Assembly (NCBI GenBank): GCA_034408935.1
Contig: DAOUMV010000019.1
Coordinates: 1 to 23,113, forward strand
Direction of reading: 5' to 3'
DNA from: DAOUMF01 sp034408935
GTDB taxonomy: Bacteria > Chloroflexota > Dehalococcoidia > SM23-28-2 > RBG-16-64-32
DNA length: 23,113 nucleotides
In this document: positions 15,559 through 22,497 of the stretch, in pieces
Position numbering within the stretch: position 1 is the first letter of the stretch
Layout of the letters: each line of letters opens with the position of its first letter
Program-made: the position numbers and the translations under genes
The notes under the pieces: model-generated
Told to the model about the DNA's origin: nothing
The model's database searches: none
Seen by the model: only the letters and a program-made list of their open reading frames with translations

Positions 15559-16539
15559 CTACAACCGTATGAGCTCCTGTAACCAGGGGATAGGGGTGCG
15601 GGAGTACTGCCAGAAGAGGTCTTCGAGAATGTAGAGGGCGGCAAGGGCGCACCAGGGGCCCCAGCGACGGGTCATCTCCGCCAGTGTCTCTGACGGCGGA
15701 CGCTCCTCGCCGAAGAGGATGCGGGAGTAGATTTTGCCCTGCCAGGGAGGCATATGGTCGAGGGCGTCGTAGTGGTGGAGGAACTCGAAGAGGAGGCCGT
15801 CGACGGAGGCCGGGCCGACGCCGTAGAGAGCAAGAAGGCGGCGGCGGGCCTCCTCGCGGGGCAAGCTGCGCAGCGAGACCTCGAGCTGGGGCTCGGCGGC
15901 GAAGGCCGCGGAGATGCGCAGGAGGGCGACAGCACGGTAGCCGACCTTGAGATCGCGGAGATCCCGCTCCGGAACGCGGGCCAGGTCCTCCGGCTTCCAA
16001 AAGGCGTAGAGGGTGTGACCATCGAACTCAAGCGGAGTGCCGTAAGTGGAGAGGAGCGCGTTCATCATCTGGACTGTGCGGCGCACGGTGGCGTTCTGGA
16101 GCGTGACGAAGATGATGAGAGTCTCGTAGAGGGAGTCGCTGGCGCTGACACGCATGCCGCGCCAGCGATCGATGACCGGGCCTAGCACGGGGTCGTCTCG
16201 AAAGGCGAGGTCGAAGGAGGAGAGGTCGGAGGTGAGATCGAAGCGCCAGGAGAGCTCGTCGAGGGCGGCGCTCCTCTGGGCCGGAGACAGGGGCGAATTC
16301 GAGAACAGGGTGATGTCGATGGCTGATCGGTCGCGGTTGTCGGCCTCCTTCATTTTGACGCCGAGGGTATCGTGGCCGAGGCGAAGAGTCTGCCAGTAGA
16401 CGCCGTCCGCGAAGGCGGTGATAGGGGCCGGGAAGTGAGAGGGCTTGTGAACCGTCCCTCGGAAGTGGAACGGGGCTGTGGGTGTGAGGCGGGCGGTGGC
16501 ACGTCTTGGGAGGGGGATGGGCGCCGTGGCGACGTTCAT
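15559..16539 (-). CDS. HhH-GPD superfamily DNA glycosylase (AlkA/OGG-like)
   Basis: Base-excision-repair glycosylase of about 326 residues. The start ATG (16537-16539) overlaps the NUDIX stop as ATGA; the longer upstream reading is a shadow of the NUDIX gene. An N-terminal beta-rich domain (1-120) precedes the helical core with FVTLQNATVRRTV (144-156) and the KVGYRAVALLRISAAF segment. The helix-hairpin-helix is LYGVGPASVDGLL (238-250), and Asp261 in YDALDHMPPWQ is the likely catalytic aspartate. The hairpin has no lysine at the position used by bifunctional OGG/Nth enzymes, so a monofunctional AlkA-like enzyme is suggested. The base specificity is not clear. Translational coupling to a NUDIX hydrolase hints at oxidative or alkylation damage control. 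Confidence 0.85.
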   Translation of the reverse strand: MNVATAPIPLPRRATARLTPTAPFHFRGTVHKPSHFPAPITAFADGVYWQTLRLGHDTLGVKMKEADNRDRSAIDITLFSNSPLSPAQRSAALDELSWRFDLTSDLSSFDLAFRDDPVLGPVIDRWRGMRVSASDSLYETLIIFVTLQNATVRRTVQMMNALLSTYGTPLEFDGHTLYAFWKPEDLARVPERDLRDLKVGYRAVALLRISAAFAAEPQLEVSLRSLPREEARRRLLALYGVGPASVDGLLFEFLHHYDALDHMPPWQGKIYSRILFGEERPPSETLAEMTRRWGPWCALAALYILEDLFWQYSRTPIPWLQELIRL

Positions 16540-17039
16540 CGGACCTGGCGCGCGGTCTCGATGGCCGTGATAGCCAGGAGCCGCACATCCTCGGCGAGGG
16601 GGACGGCGACGCCGCAGGTCGCGAGGTCCAGCGGCCGGTTGGCACGCAGGGTGGCCTCGTCCACCCAGTGGAAATCGCCGGTGGGCCGGTCGTGGGCGGG
16701 CCCCCGCCGTTCGGACGGCGGGCTGTCCACCAGGCGGCAGAAGTATATGAGGTCGATGTGCTGGTGGGGCTCGCCGGGCTCGGCGCTGTCCTCTAGGAGG
16801 ATGGTGTACGGGGGCTGCACCTGGCCCGGGTAGGCGAAGGGCAACGTGGGGGCGGAGGGGATCACGTCGGCGGTCACGCCAGTCTCCTCGCGGATCTCGC
16901 GCAGGACGGCCTGGACGGGGTCTTCGTGGGGCTCGATGTGGCCGCCGGGGGGCATCCACTGATGGAGGCGCTGGTGCCAGTGGAGGAGGGTGCGGTCTCC
17001 CTGGATGACGAAGCCGGTGGCGGTGAAATGACGCGTCAC
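16536..17039 (-). CDS. NUDIX hydrolase
   Basis: A 167-residue pyrophosphohydrolase. The complete Nudix box G-x5-E-x7-REIREETGV spans residues 33-55, preceded by QWMPPGGHIEPHED, and the fold continues with PYTILLEDS and HIDLIYFCRL. The start is GTG at 17039, overlapping the lysS stop (GTGA, 17036-17039), and the stop overlaps the glycosylase start, so three genes are translationally chained. The substrate could be an oxidised nucleotide such as 8-oxo-dGTP, given the neighbouring glycosylase, but many Nudix enzymes act on nucleoside diphosphate derivatives and residues outside the box do not settle it. Confidence 0.92.
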   Translation of the reverse strand: MTRHFTATGFVIQGDRTLLHWHQRLHQWMPPGGHIEPHEDPVQAVLREIREETGVTADVIPSAPTLPFAYPGQVQPPYTILLEDSAEPGEPHQHIDLIYFCRLVDSPPSERRGPAHDRPTGDFHWVDEATLRANRPLDLATCGVAVPLAEDVRLLAITAIETARQVR

Positions 17040-18505
17040 GGCTGGGCCTTCTCGCGCAGGTGCGGGAAGAGGATCACCTCGCGGATGGAGGGCTGGCCGG
17101 TGAGGGCCATGACCAGGCGGTCGATGCCGATGCCGAGGCCGCCGCAGGGGGGCATGCCGTGCTCCAGAGCGACGAGGAACTCCTCGTCGGCCAGCTCCAC
17201 CTCCTCGTCGCCGGCGGCGCGGAGGCGGGCCTGGCGGAGCATGCGCTCCCGCTGCTCCAGGGGGTCGTTGAGTTCGGAGTAGGCGTTGCCGACTTCGCGG
17301 CCGGCGATGAACAGCTCGAAGCGCTCCACGAGGCGGGGGTTGTCCGGCTTGCGCTTGGCCAGGGGGGAGAGCTCCAGGGGGTAGTCGAGGAGGTAGGTGG
17401 GCTGGATAAGGTTGGGCTCCACCTTGGCCGAGAGGAGCTCGTCGATGAGCTTGCCACGGCCCCACTTCTCGTCCACGGCGATGCCGCAGGAGGCGGCGGC
17501 CTCCTGCATGGACTCCACGTTCGGGTGCTCCTCGAAATCGATGCCGGTGTGCTGCTTGATGGCGTCGCGAAGGGTGATGCGGGGCCAGGGCGGGGCGAAG
17601 TCGATCTCTGTGTCGCCCGAGATGACGGTGGTGGTGCCCAGAACCTCGCGGGCGACGGTGGAGACCATCTCCTCTACCATGTCCATGACGTCGTTGTAGT
17701 CGGCGTAGGCTTGGTAGGTTTCGAGCATGGTGAACTCAGGGTTCCACTTGGCGGAGACGCTCTCGTTGCGGAAGATGCGGCCGATCTCGTAGACGCGGTC
17801 GTAGCCGCCGATGACAAGGCGCTTGAGGTAGAGTTCGAGGGCGATGCGGAGGTAGAGCTGGCGGTCGAGGGCGTTGTGGTAGGTAAGGAAGGGGCGGGCG
17901 GCGGCACCGCCGGCGGCCGGCTGAAGGACGGGCGTCTCGACCTCCAGGAAGCCCCGTCCGTCCAGGAAGTGGCGTATGGCGCTGATGATGCGCGAGCGGG
18001 CGAGGAAGGCATCTCGGACCTGGGGGTTGGCCACGAGGTCCAGGTAGCGCTGGCGGTAGCGCACCTCGACGTCCTGGAGGCCGTGCCACTTCTCAGGGGG
18101 TGCGAGCAGCGCCTTGGCGAGGACGGTGAGCTGCTCCACCTGGACGGTGGGCTCGCCGGTCTTCGTGTGGAACAAGGGCCCGCTGACGCCGAGGAAGTCG
18201 CCCAGGTCGAGGTCGCGCAGGGTTTCATAGGCCTCCGGACCGAGGGTGTCCTCCTTGACGTAGGTCTGGATGCGGCCGGAGCCGTCGCGAATATCGACGA
18301 AGGTAGCCTTGCCCATGTGGCGCATGGCGGTGATGCGCCCGGCGAGGGTGACGGGCTCGGGGTACTCGTCTCGGTCCTTGAGGAGGTCGACGGCCTGCTG
18401 GGTGGTGTGGGAGGGGCGGAAGCGGGCGGGATAGGGGTCTATGCCGCGGGAGCGGAGGCGCTCCAGCTTGGCGGTTCGCAGTGCTAGGATGTCTTCTTCG
18501 CCCAT
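17036..18505 (-). CDS. lysS: Lysyl-tRNA synthetase, class II
   Basis: Charges tRNA-Lys. It has 489 residues: an N-terminal OB-fold anticodon-binding domain (about 50-140, LAGRITAMRHMGKATFVDIR) and a class II core. Motif 1 surrounds RHFLDGRGFLEVETPVL; motif 2 is RIFRNESVSAKWNPEFTMLE; motif 3 is GLGIGIDRLVMALTGQPSIR. Motif 2 departs from the common RNEGxSxxHNPEFT form, with Ser for Gly and Trp for His. The ATG at 18505 has AAGG upstream. A stem-loop lies between greA and this gene, and its stop overlaps the NUDIX start. It is the second synthetase gene in this minus-strand cluster. Confidence 0.97.
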   Translation of the reverse strand: MGEEDILALRTAKLERLRSRGIDPYPARFRPSHTTQQAVDLLKDRDEYPEPVTLAGRITAMRHMGKATFVDIRDGSGRIQTYVKEDTLGPEAYETLRDLDLGDFLGVSGPLFHTKTGEPTVQVEQLTVLAKALLAPPEKWHGLQDVEVRYRQRYLDLVANPQVRDAFLARSRIISAIRHFLDGRGFLEVETPVLQPAAGGAAARPFLTYHNALDRQLYLRIALELYLKRLVIGGYDRVYEIGRIFRNESVSAKWNPEFTMLETYQAYADYNDVMDMVEEMVSTVAREVLGTTTVISGDTEIDFAPPWPRITLRDAIKQHTGIDFEEHPNVESMQEAAASCGIAVDEKWGRGKLIDELLSAKVEPNLIQPTYLLDYPLELSPLAKRKPDNPRLVERFELFIAGREVGNAYSELNDPLEQRERMLRQARLRAAGDEEVELADEEFLVALEHGMPPCGGLGIGIDRLVMALTGQPSIREVILFPHLREKAQP

Positions 18506-18524
18506 GGATGGCCTTAGAAAGCTT

Positions 18525-18555
18525 TCAGGCGGGGCCCGGTAGGCACCCCGCCTGA
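18525..18555 (-). terminator. Stem-loop between greA and lysS
   Basis: A perfect 10-bp inverted repeat, TCAGGCGGGG (18525-18534) and CCCCGCCTGA (18546-18555), with an 11-nt loop. On the minus strand no T-run follows; on the plus strand ATTTTACC does. It probably slows or partly terminates greA transcripts before lysS, or acts as a lysS leader structure. Confidence 0.5.
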
Positions 18556-18580
18556 TTTTACCGTTCGCGGTTGCGGTTCG

Positions 18581-19048
18581 CTAGCTGATGCGGATGATGG
18601 TCCAGCGAAGGGTGCCGGCGGGGGCTTCCACTTCGACCTCCGTGCCGACGGACTTGCCCAGGAGGGCCTGGCCCACCGGGGACTCGTTGCTCACGCGGTG
18701 CTCCTTGGGATCGGCCTCGGCGGAGCCGACGATTGTGTAGCGCTCCCTCTCGCCCTTTTCGTTCTGGACCGTGACCTTAGAGCCGAGGGTGACGTGCTGG
18801 TGGTCGCGGGCCTCCTCGATGACCACGGCGTTCTGAATAATGGTTTCCAGGGTGAGGATGCGGCCCTCCACCCAGGCCTGCTCATTGCGGGCGTCCTCGT
18901 ATTCGGGGGTGTTCTGGGCGCCAACCATCTCCTTGGCGTCGTGGATGCGCTTGGCCACCTCGGCGCGGCGTGTGTTGATGAGGTCGTCCAGTTCCTGCTG
19001 GAGTTTGGCCAAGCCTGGTTTGGTAAGGGGGACGGGCTTGCTTGCCAT
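18581..19048 (-). CDS. greA: GreA/GreB-family transcription elongation factor
   Basis: Binds the RNA polymerase secondary channel and helps rescue backtracked complexes. It has 155 residues from the ATG at 19048, chosen because AGGGAG lies eight bases upstream; a GTG at 19057 has no usable site. The N-terminal coiled coil runs about 1-72 with the landmark EGRILTLETIIQNA, followed by the FKBP-like C-terminal domain (VTLGSKVTVQNEKG, YTIVGSAEADP, SPVGQALLGKSVG). The coiled-coil tip reads AKEMVGAQNTPEYEDA where E. coli has GDLKENAEY, so the two catalytic acids (Asp41, Glu44 in E. coli) align with Gly43 and Asn46. The factor may therefore modulate rather than stimulate RNA cleavage. It has a strong promoter and a leader attenuator. 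Confidence 0.94.
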   Translation of the reverse strand: MASKPVPLTKPGLAKLQQELDDLINTRRAEVAKRIHDAKEMVGAQNTPEYEDARNEQAWVEGRILTLETIIQNAVVIEEARDHQHVTLGSKVTVQNEKGERERYTIVGSAEADPKEHRVSNESPVGQALLGKSVGTEVEVEAPAGTLRWTIIRIS

Positions 19049-19073
19049 GGCTATCACTCCCTGCCACTCATCG

Positions 19074-19105
19074 AAAAAAGAGACTGGGGGCTTGAACCCT
19101 CAGTC
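19074..19105 (-). terminator. Intrinsic-terminator-like attenuator in the greA leader
   Basis: Reading the minus strand: GACTGAGGG, loop TTCAAG, CCCCCAGTC (one A-C mismatch in nine pairs), then TC and six T (19079-19074). It lies downstream of the greA promoter and upstream of the ribosome-binding site and ATG (19048), so it can abort transcripts within the leader. Confidence 0.6.
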
Positions 19106-19135
19106 GAGCAGGTGTTCGCGCTGTTTGCGCCAAAC

Positions 19136-19165
19136 ATTATAGGGCAAATGTCAAGGGGTTGTAAA
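19136..19165 (-). promoter_or_regulatory. Strong promoter of greA
   Basis: On the minus strand TTTACA (19160-19165; 5/6 to -35), an 18-nt spacer, then a perfect TATAAT (19136-19141). The predicted start near 19129 gives a leader of about 80 nt. It is divergent from the GH18-like gene promoter. Confidence 0.65.
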
Positions 19166-19184
19166 GGGGCAGGGTTGCGCGGCT

Positions 19185-19212
19185 TTGCTGAGAAGGAGGG
19201 CTGTGATACAAT
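19185..19212 (+). promoter_or_regulatory. Extended -10 promoter of the GH18-like gene
   Basis: TTGCTG (19185-19190), 16-nt spacer, TACAAT (19207-19212; 5/6), with TG one base before the -10 (TGATACAAT). A start near 19219 leaves a leader of roughly 57 nt. It lies 20 bases from the greA -35, so the two divergent promoters share a control region. Confidence 0.5.
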
Positions 19213-19275
19213 CCGCGCATGGCTGCTCGGCGAGGCGCATGGGTCGCCAGCCGAGACGGTGCAGAAGCCTGAAAG

Positions 19276-21441
19276 ATGCGACGATTTCCGCCCCGCGATC
19301 AGCCGCCCAGAGATAGGCCGCCTCGACGGGATCTGCCGAGACCGGAAGGCCCGTTCGACCGGCTGCTGCGGGCCGGCACGCAGCGTGACCCGGCCCCGTT
19401 CATCATCGGCGGGACGGTGGTGTTCATAGCGCTGGTCATCCTGCTGGTGTTCGTGCTTTCCGGCGTCTTCGGCGGTGACGGCGACGGCGGGGGCGGCGAC
19501 ACGACGGGTGGGGAGGCGGCCGACATCGAGCCCAAGCGCGGCGAGATGCCGGGCCTGCCGCCAGGGCTGGTGGCCCTGAGCGATTTCGTGCACTTCGAGA
19601 CGGGTGGCGACGTCCCGGCCACCATCCTTCTGCCTCTGCGAGGCGACCTGGAGGACGAGACGGGGCTGGGGTTCTATACCTACCTGGAGGGCCGCTGGCA
19701 GCGGGTGGCGGACGCACGCCTCACCGACGACGGGCGGAAGGCGGAGGCGGACTTCACGGCGGTGCCGGAGAACCTGGCTGTGCTCAAGGTGGTAGCCCAG
19801 GCCTACCAGGTGGTGGGCTCCCTGCCGAGCGGGGACACGCTGCACCCCGACGCCAAGGTTGGTATCGTCAGCCCCAGGGACTACAAGCCGCAGAGCGATG
19901 GCTCCCTGGGAGGGACGGCGACGGACGTTCAGGCTGAAGAAGATGTTCTCGTGATGCCCACCATCGTGGGAAGCGGGGAGGACACGGCCTCGGTGGTGAA
20001 CGATATTCTGGCTGACGAGTCGCTCCGAGATAAGCACATCGAAGAGATCCTGAGCCTGGTGCAGAACGGGGACTTCGCGGGCGTCGACTTGGAGTACTCA
20101 TCGGTGGACGCGGAGCGGCGCTCGGAGTTCACTGCGTTCGTGCAGGAACTGGGGCGGGCGCTGCGAGAGGACGGACGGCGGTTGAGCCTGACGCTGCCAC
20201 CGCCGGGGCCACAGCGGGAAGCCTACGACTGGCCGCCGCTGGGCGAGGCGGCGGACTTCATCAAGATACTGCCGATGGCGGATCCGATAGACTATTGGGA
20301 GACGATGCCCAAGGCCCTGAACCAGTTGGTCGAGGACGTGGATCCTGGCAAGGTGATGCTGGTGGTGAGCCCCTTCAGCACGGAGCTTGCGGACGATGGC
20401 AGCCGGACGCTGGGCTATTTGGAGGCGATGCTTTTGGCCGGCGAGATCAAGATACGGGAGCCGGAGGACCCGAAGCGCATCGAACCAGAGACGGGAGTGA
20501 AGGTGGTGGCGGTCAACCAGGCGGAGTCAGAAGGGGCAACGAGCCTGCGCTGGAGCGACGACGCGGCAGCGTTGTCCTTCTCCTATGGGGCGCCGACCAA
20601 ACGAACAGTGTATATCGAGAACGTGTTCAGCGTGCGGTTCAAGCTGGAGCAGGTGCAGGCGTACGCTCTGGGCGGGGTCGCTGTGGGCGACGCCTCGGCG
20701 CACAGGGATGTGGCCAACATATGGCCGGCCGTGAACGAACTTCTGGAAGCCGGCACGGTGACTCTGGTGCGGCCCAACAGTAGCGCCCTGGTGTCGCGCT
20801 GGGAGGCGCCGGACGGGGGCAGGCTGGACGCCGACGCCGGGCCCATCATCATCTGGCGGGTGGAGGAGGAGGGCACCTTCACGCTGCGAATGCTGTTCAG
20901 CGATGGTGACCTGGTCTTCGGCCGGGAGATCGAGGTGGAGGTGAAGGAAGGCGCGCTGGGGACGCCGACGCCGCTGGTGACGTTCCCTGCGCACGAGGCC
21001 ACGCCTACACCGACGCCGACGGCTAGCCCCACGATGACGCCGGAGCCGACGGCGCCGGGCCAGGTGCAGAACATGGCCGCCGGGCCCACGGGCGACTCCG
21101 GCGAAGTGATAGTGACGTGGGAGCGCAACCCTGCTTCCGATGATGTGGATTACTACAACATCTATCGACAGGACGGCCGCTGTGCGGGGTCGTTCGCCGG
21201 AACGGTCATAGACTCGGTGCCCACTGGCAGCCCGGTGTGGTATATCGACACGGGCCTCATTCCCGGCAACACCTACTGCTACGCCGTTAGTGCTGTGGAT
21301 GCGGCGGGGAACGAAGGGGAGCTTTCGGAGCCAGACCCGGGAGCGCCGGCGCCGGCACCCACGCCAGCGCTCGTGCCGACACTGGTGCCGACGTCAACGC
21401 CCACGCCGACTCCGGTGCCGACGTCGACGCCAACACCGTGA
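19276..21441 (+). CDS. Membrane-anchored GH18-like protein with FN3 domain and Pro/Thr tail
   Basis: A 721-residue extracytoplasmic protein. A Pro/Arg-rich cytoplasmic head (1-40) is followed by one transmembrane anchor (about 42-62) and a Gly/Asp linker. A central domain resembles glycoside hydrolase family 18 of the SleL/YaaH type: GDFAGVDLEYSSVD places Glu273 as the likely acid, with Asp266 and Asp271, then LSLTLPPP. The second Asp of the DxxDxDxE signature is Gly269. After a Thr/Pro linker comes a fibronectin type III domain (about 592-690; VIVTWERNP, NTYCYAVSAVDAAGNEG) and a terminal TPTP tail. A cell-wall glycan or envelope-polymer role is inferred. The start is weakly supported by GAAAG. 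Only six bases separate it from rsmD. Confidence 0.82.
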   Translation: MRRFPPRDQPPRDRPPRRDLPRPEGPFDRLLRAGTQRDPAPFIIGGTVVFIALVILLVFVLSGVFGGDGDGGGGDTTGGEAADIEPKRGEMPGLPPGLVALSDFVHFETGGDVPATILLPLRGDLEDETGLGFYTYLEGRWQRVADARLTDDGRKAEADFTAVPENLAVLKVVAQAYQVVGSLPSGDTLHPDAKVGIVSPRDYKPQSDGSLGGTATDVQAEEDVLVMPTIVGSGEDTASVVNDILADESLRDKHIEEILSLVQNGDFAGVDLEYSSVDAERRSEFTAFVQELGRALREDGRRLSLTLPPPGPQREAYDWPPLGEAADFIKILPMADPIDYWETMPKALNQLVEDVDPGKVMLVVSPFSTELADDGSRTLGYLEAMLLAGEIKIREPEDPKRIEPETGVKVVAVNQAESEGATSLRWSDDAAALSFSYGAPTKRTVYIENVFSVRFKLEQVQAYALGGVAVGDASAHRDVANIWPAVNELLEAGTVTLVRPNSSALVSRWEAPDGGRLDADAGPIIIWRVEEEGTFTLRMLFSDGDLVFGREIEVEVKEGALGTPTPLVTFPAHEATPTPTPTASPTMTPEPTAPGQVQNMAAGPTGDSGEVIVTWERNPASDDVDYYNIYRQDGRCAGSFAGTVIDSVPTGSPVWYIDTGLIPGNTYCYAVSAVDAAGNEGELSEPDPGAPAPAPTPALVPTLVPTSTPTPTPVPTSTPTP
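21385..21438 (+). repeat. 30-base coding repeat (VPTSTPTPTP) at the protein tail
   Basis: One full unit (21385-21414) and a truncated second unit (21415-21438) encode VPTSTPTPTP and VPTSTPTP. Base changes between the copies are mostly silent. A related Thr-Pro run occurs at about 21001-21060 as an interdomain linker. Such tails are typical flexible, possibly glycosylated, surface-protein segments. Confidence 0.7.
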
Positions 21442-21447
21442 GCGGCC

Positions 21448-21987
21448 ATGCGAGTGATCGCTGGACGCGCCAAGGGCCACCGCCTGGCCGGGCCGGCTTC
21501 TCGCGGGACGCGGCCGACATCGGACCTGGTGCGGGGGGCAATCTTCTCGGCGCTGCAGGCTATGGGTGCGGACCTGACGCGGACGCTGGACCTGTATGCC
21601 GGGAGCGGTGCCTTGGGGATCGAGGCGCTGAGCCGAGGAGGGCAGTGGTGCGACTTCGTGGAGAAGGACGGGCGGGCCTGCGCCTCTATCCGGGAGAACC
21701 TTGCCAAGACGAAGTTCGAGGGGCAGGCGAAGGTGCACTGCACGTCGGTGGAGCGCGTCCATGGCAGGCTGGAGGGTCCGTACACGCTCGTTGTGGCCGA
21801 CCCGCCGTACGCCAGCGAGGCGGTGCGGGTGCTGGATCGGCTGGCGGATTGGGGCCTGGTGGCGGGCGGGCGGACGGTCCTGGCTCTGGAGCTCAGCTCG
21901 CGGGAAGAGGGCCCGGAGCGGCTGGGGGGGCTATCGCGGGTTAAGACGTTGCGGCACGGCGACAGCGCGGTGTCGATATATCGCTAG
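21448..21987 (+). CDS. rsmD: 16S rRNA (guanine(966)-N2)-methyltransferase RsmD
   Basis: SAM-dependent methyltransferase that makes m2G966 in the small ribosomal subunit. It has 179 residues, normal length. It opens MRVIAGRAKGHRLAGP and has TRPTSDLVRGAIFSAL (21-36), the SAM-binding DLYAGSGALGIEALSRG (48-64) and the catalytic DPPY (118-121). No clear Shine-Dalgarno precedes the ATG, which lies six bases after the previous stop, so coupling is likely. The order rsmD-coaD is one of the commonest conserved pairs in bacteria, supporting both calls. Its stop TAG is embedded in the AGGAGG that serves coaD. Confidence 0.96.
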   Translation: MRVIAGRAKGHRLAGPASRGTRPTSDLVRGAIFSALQAMGADLTRTLDLYAGSGALGIEALSRGGQWCDFVEKDGRACASIRENLAKTKFEGQAKVHCTSVERVHGRLEGPYTLVVADPPYASEAVRVLDRLADWGLVAGGRTVLALELSSREEGPERLGGLSRVKTLRHGDSAVSIYR

Positions 21988-22001
21988 GAGGTGCCGATTT
22001 G

Positions 22002-22484
22002 GTGGCAGCGGTCTATCCCGGCAGGTTCGATCCTGCAACGTTGGGACACGTGGACATCGCGCAGAGGGCTGCCACCATGTTCGACCGGGTGGTGGTGGCG
22101 GTGTACGACTTGCCAGTGGATGGATGTCTTTTCAGCACCGGGGAGCGGGTGAAGATGTTCGCGCAGGCGCTCAAGCACATCGACCACGTGGAGGTGAAGC
22201 CGTTCTCGGGCCTGGTGGTGGACTTCGCGCACAAGGAGCAAGCGAAGGTGCTGGTGCGGGGCATCCGGGCGGTGACGGACTTCGAGGCGGAGTTTGACAT
22301 GGCGCTGATGAACAGCAAGATGGCACCGGAGATCGAGTCGGTGTACCTCATGGCCAGCCTGGAGCATCTGTTCGTGAGCGGCCACCGGATCCGTGAGGTG
22401 GCCAGCCTGGGCTATGATGTCGATGAACTGGTGCCGCCTGGGGTGGCCAAGGCTTTGAAGGAGAAGTTCGGCGGGAAGGTCTGA
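22002..22484 (+). CDS. coaD: Phosphopantetheine adenylyltransferase, divergent active site
   Basis: Transfers AMP to 4'-phosphopantetheine, the penultimate step of coenzyme A synthesis. About 160 residues, normal length. The nucleotidyltransferase motif TLGH follows YPGRFDPA, and the conserved VRGIRAVTDFEAEFDMA is intact. Several usually invariant positions differ: Arg in place of Ser in GSFDP, YDLPVDGCLF where a lysine (Lys42 in E. coli) is expected, and VSGHRIREVASLG instead of the ISSS/T-x-V-R/K-E motif. AGGAGGT (21986-21992) serves either GTG 22002, preferred, or TTG 21999, which would add one residue. It lies 14 bases after rsmD. CoaD remains by far the best call. Confidence 0.93.
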   Translation: MAAVYPGRFDPATLGHVDIAQRAATMFDRVVVAVYDLPVDGCLFSTGERVKMFAQALKHIDHVEVKPFSGLVVDFAHKEQAKVLVRGIRAVTDFEAEFDMALMNSKMAPEIESVYLMASLEHLFVSGHRIREVASLGYDVDELVPPGVAKALKEKFGGKV

Positions 22485-22497
22485 AGGAGGCCCGCCT

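Noticed and set aside
14232..15644. A 470-codon frame on the serS strand in another phase
   Set aside because: Arg/Pro-rich shadow of serS, whose motifs are complete in the proper frame.
17060..18487. A 475-codon open frame antisense to lysS
   Set aside because: lysS is unmistakable on the other strand; long antisense frames are expected in high-G+C DNA. The translation is Gly/Val/Glu-rich with no family features.
19082..19105. GGTTCAAG in the greA leader resembles a tRNA T-loop
   Set aside because: No anticodon arm or acceptor stem surrounds it; the hairpin with T-run explains the sequence better.
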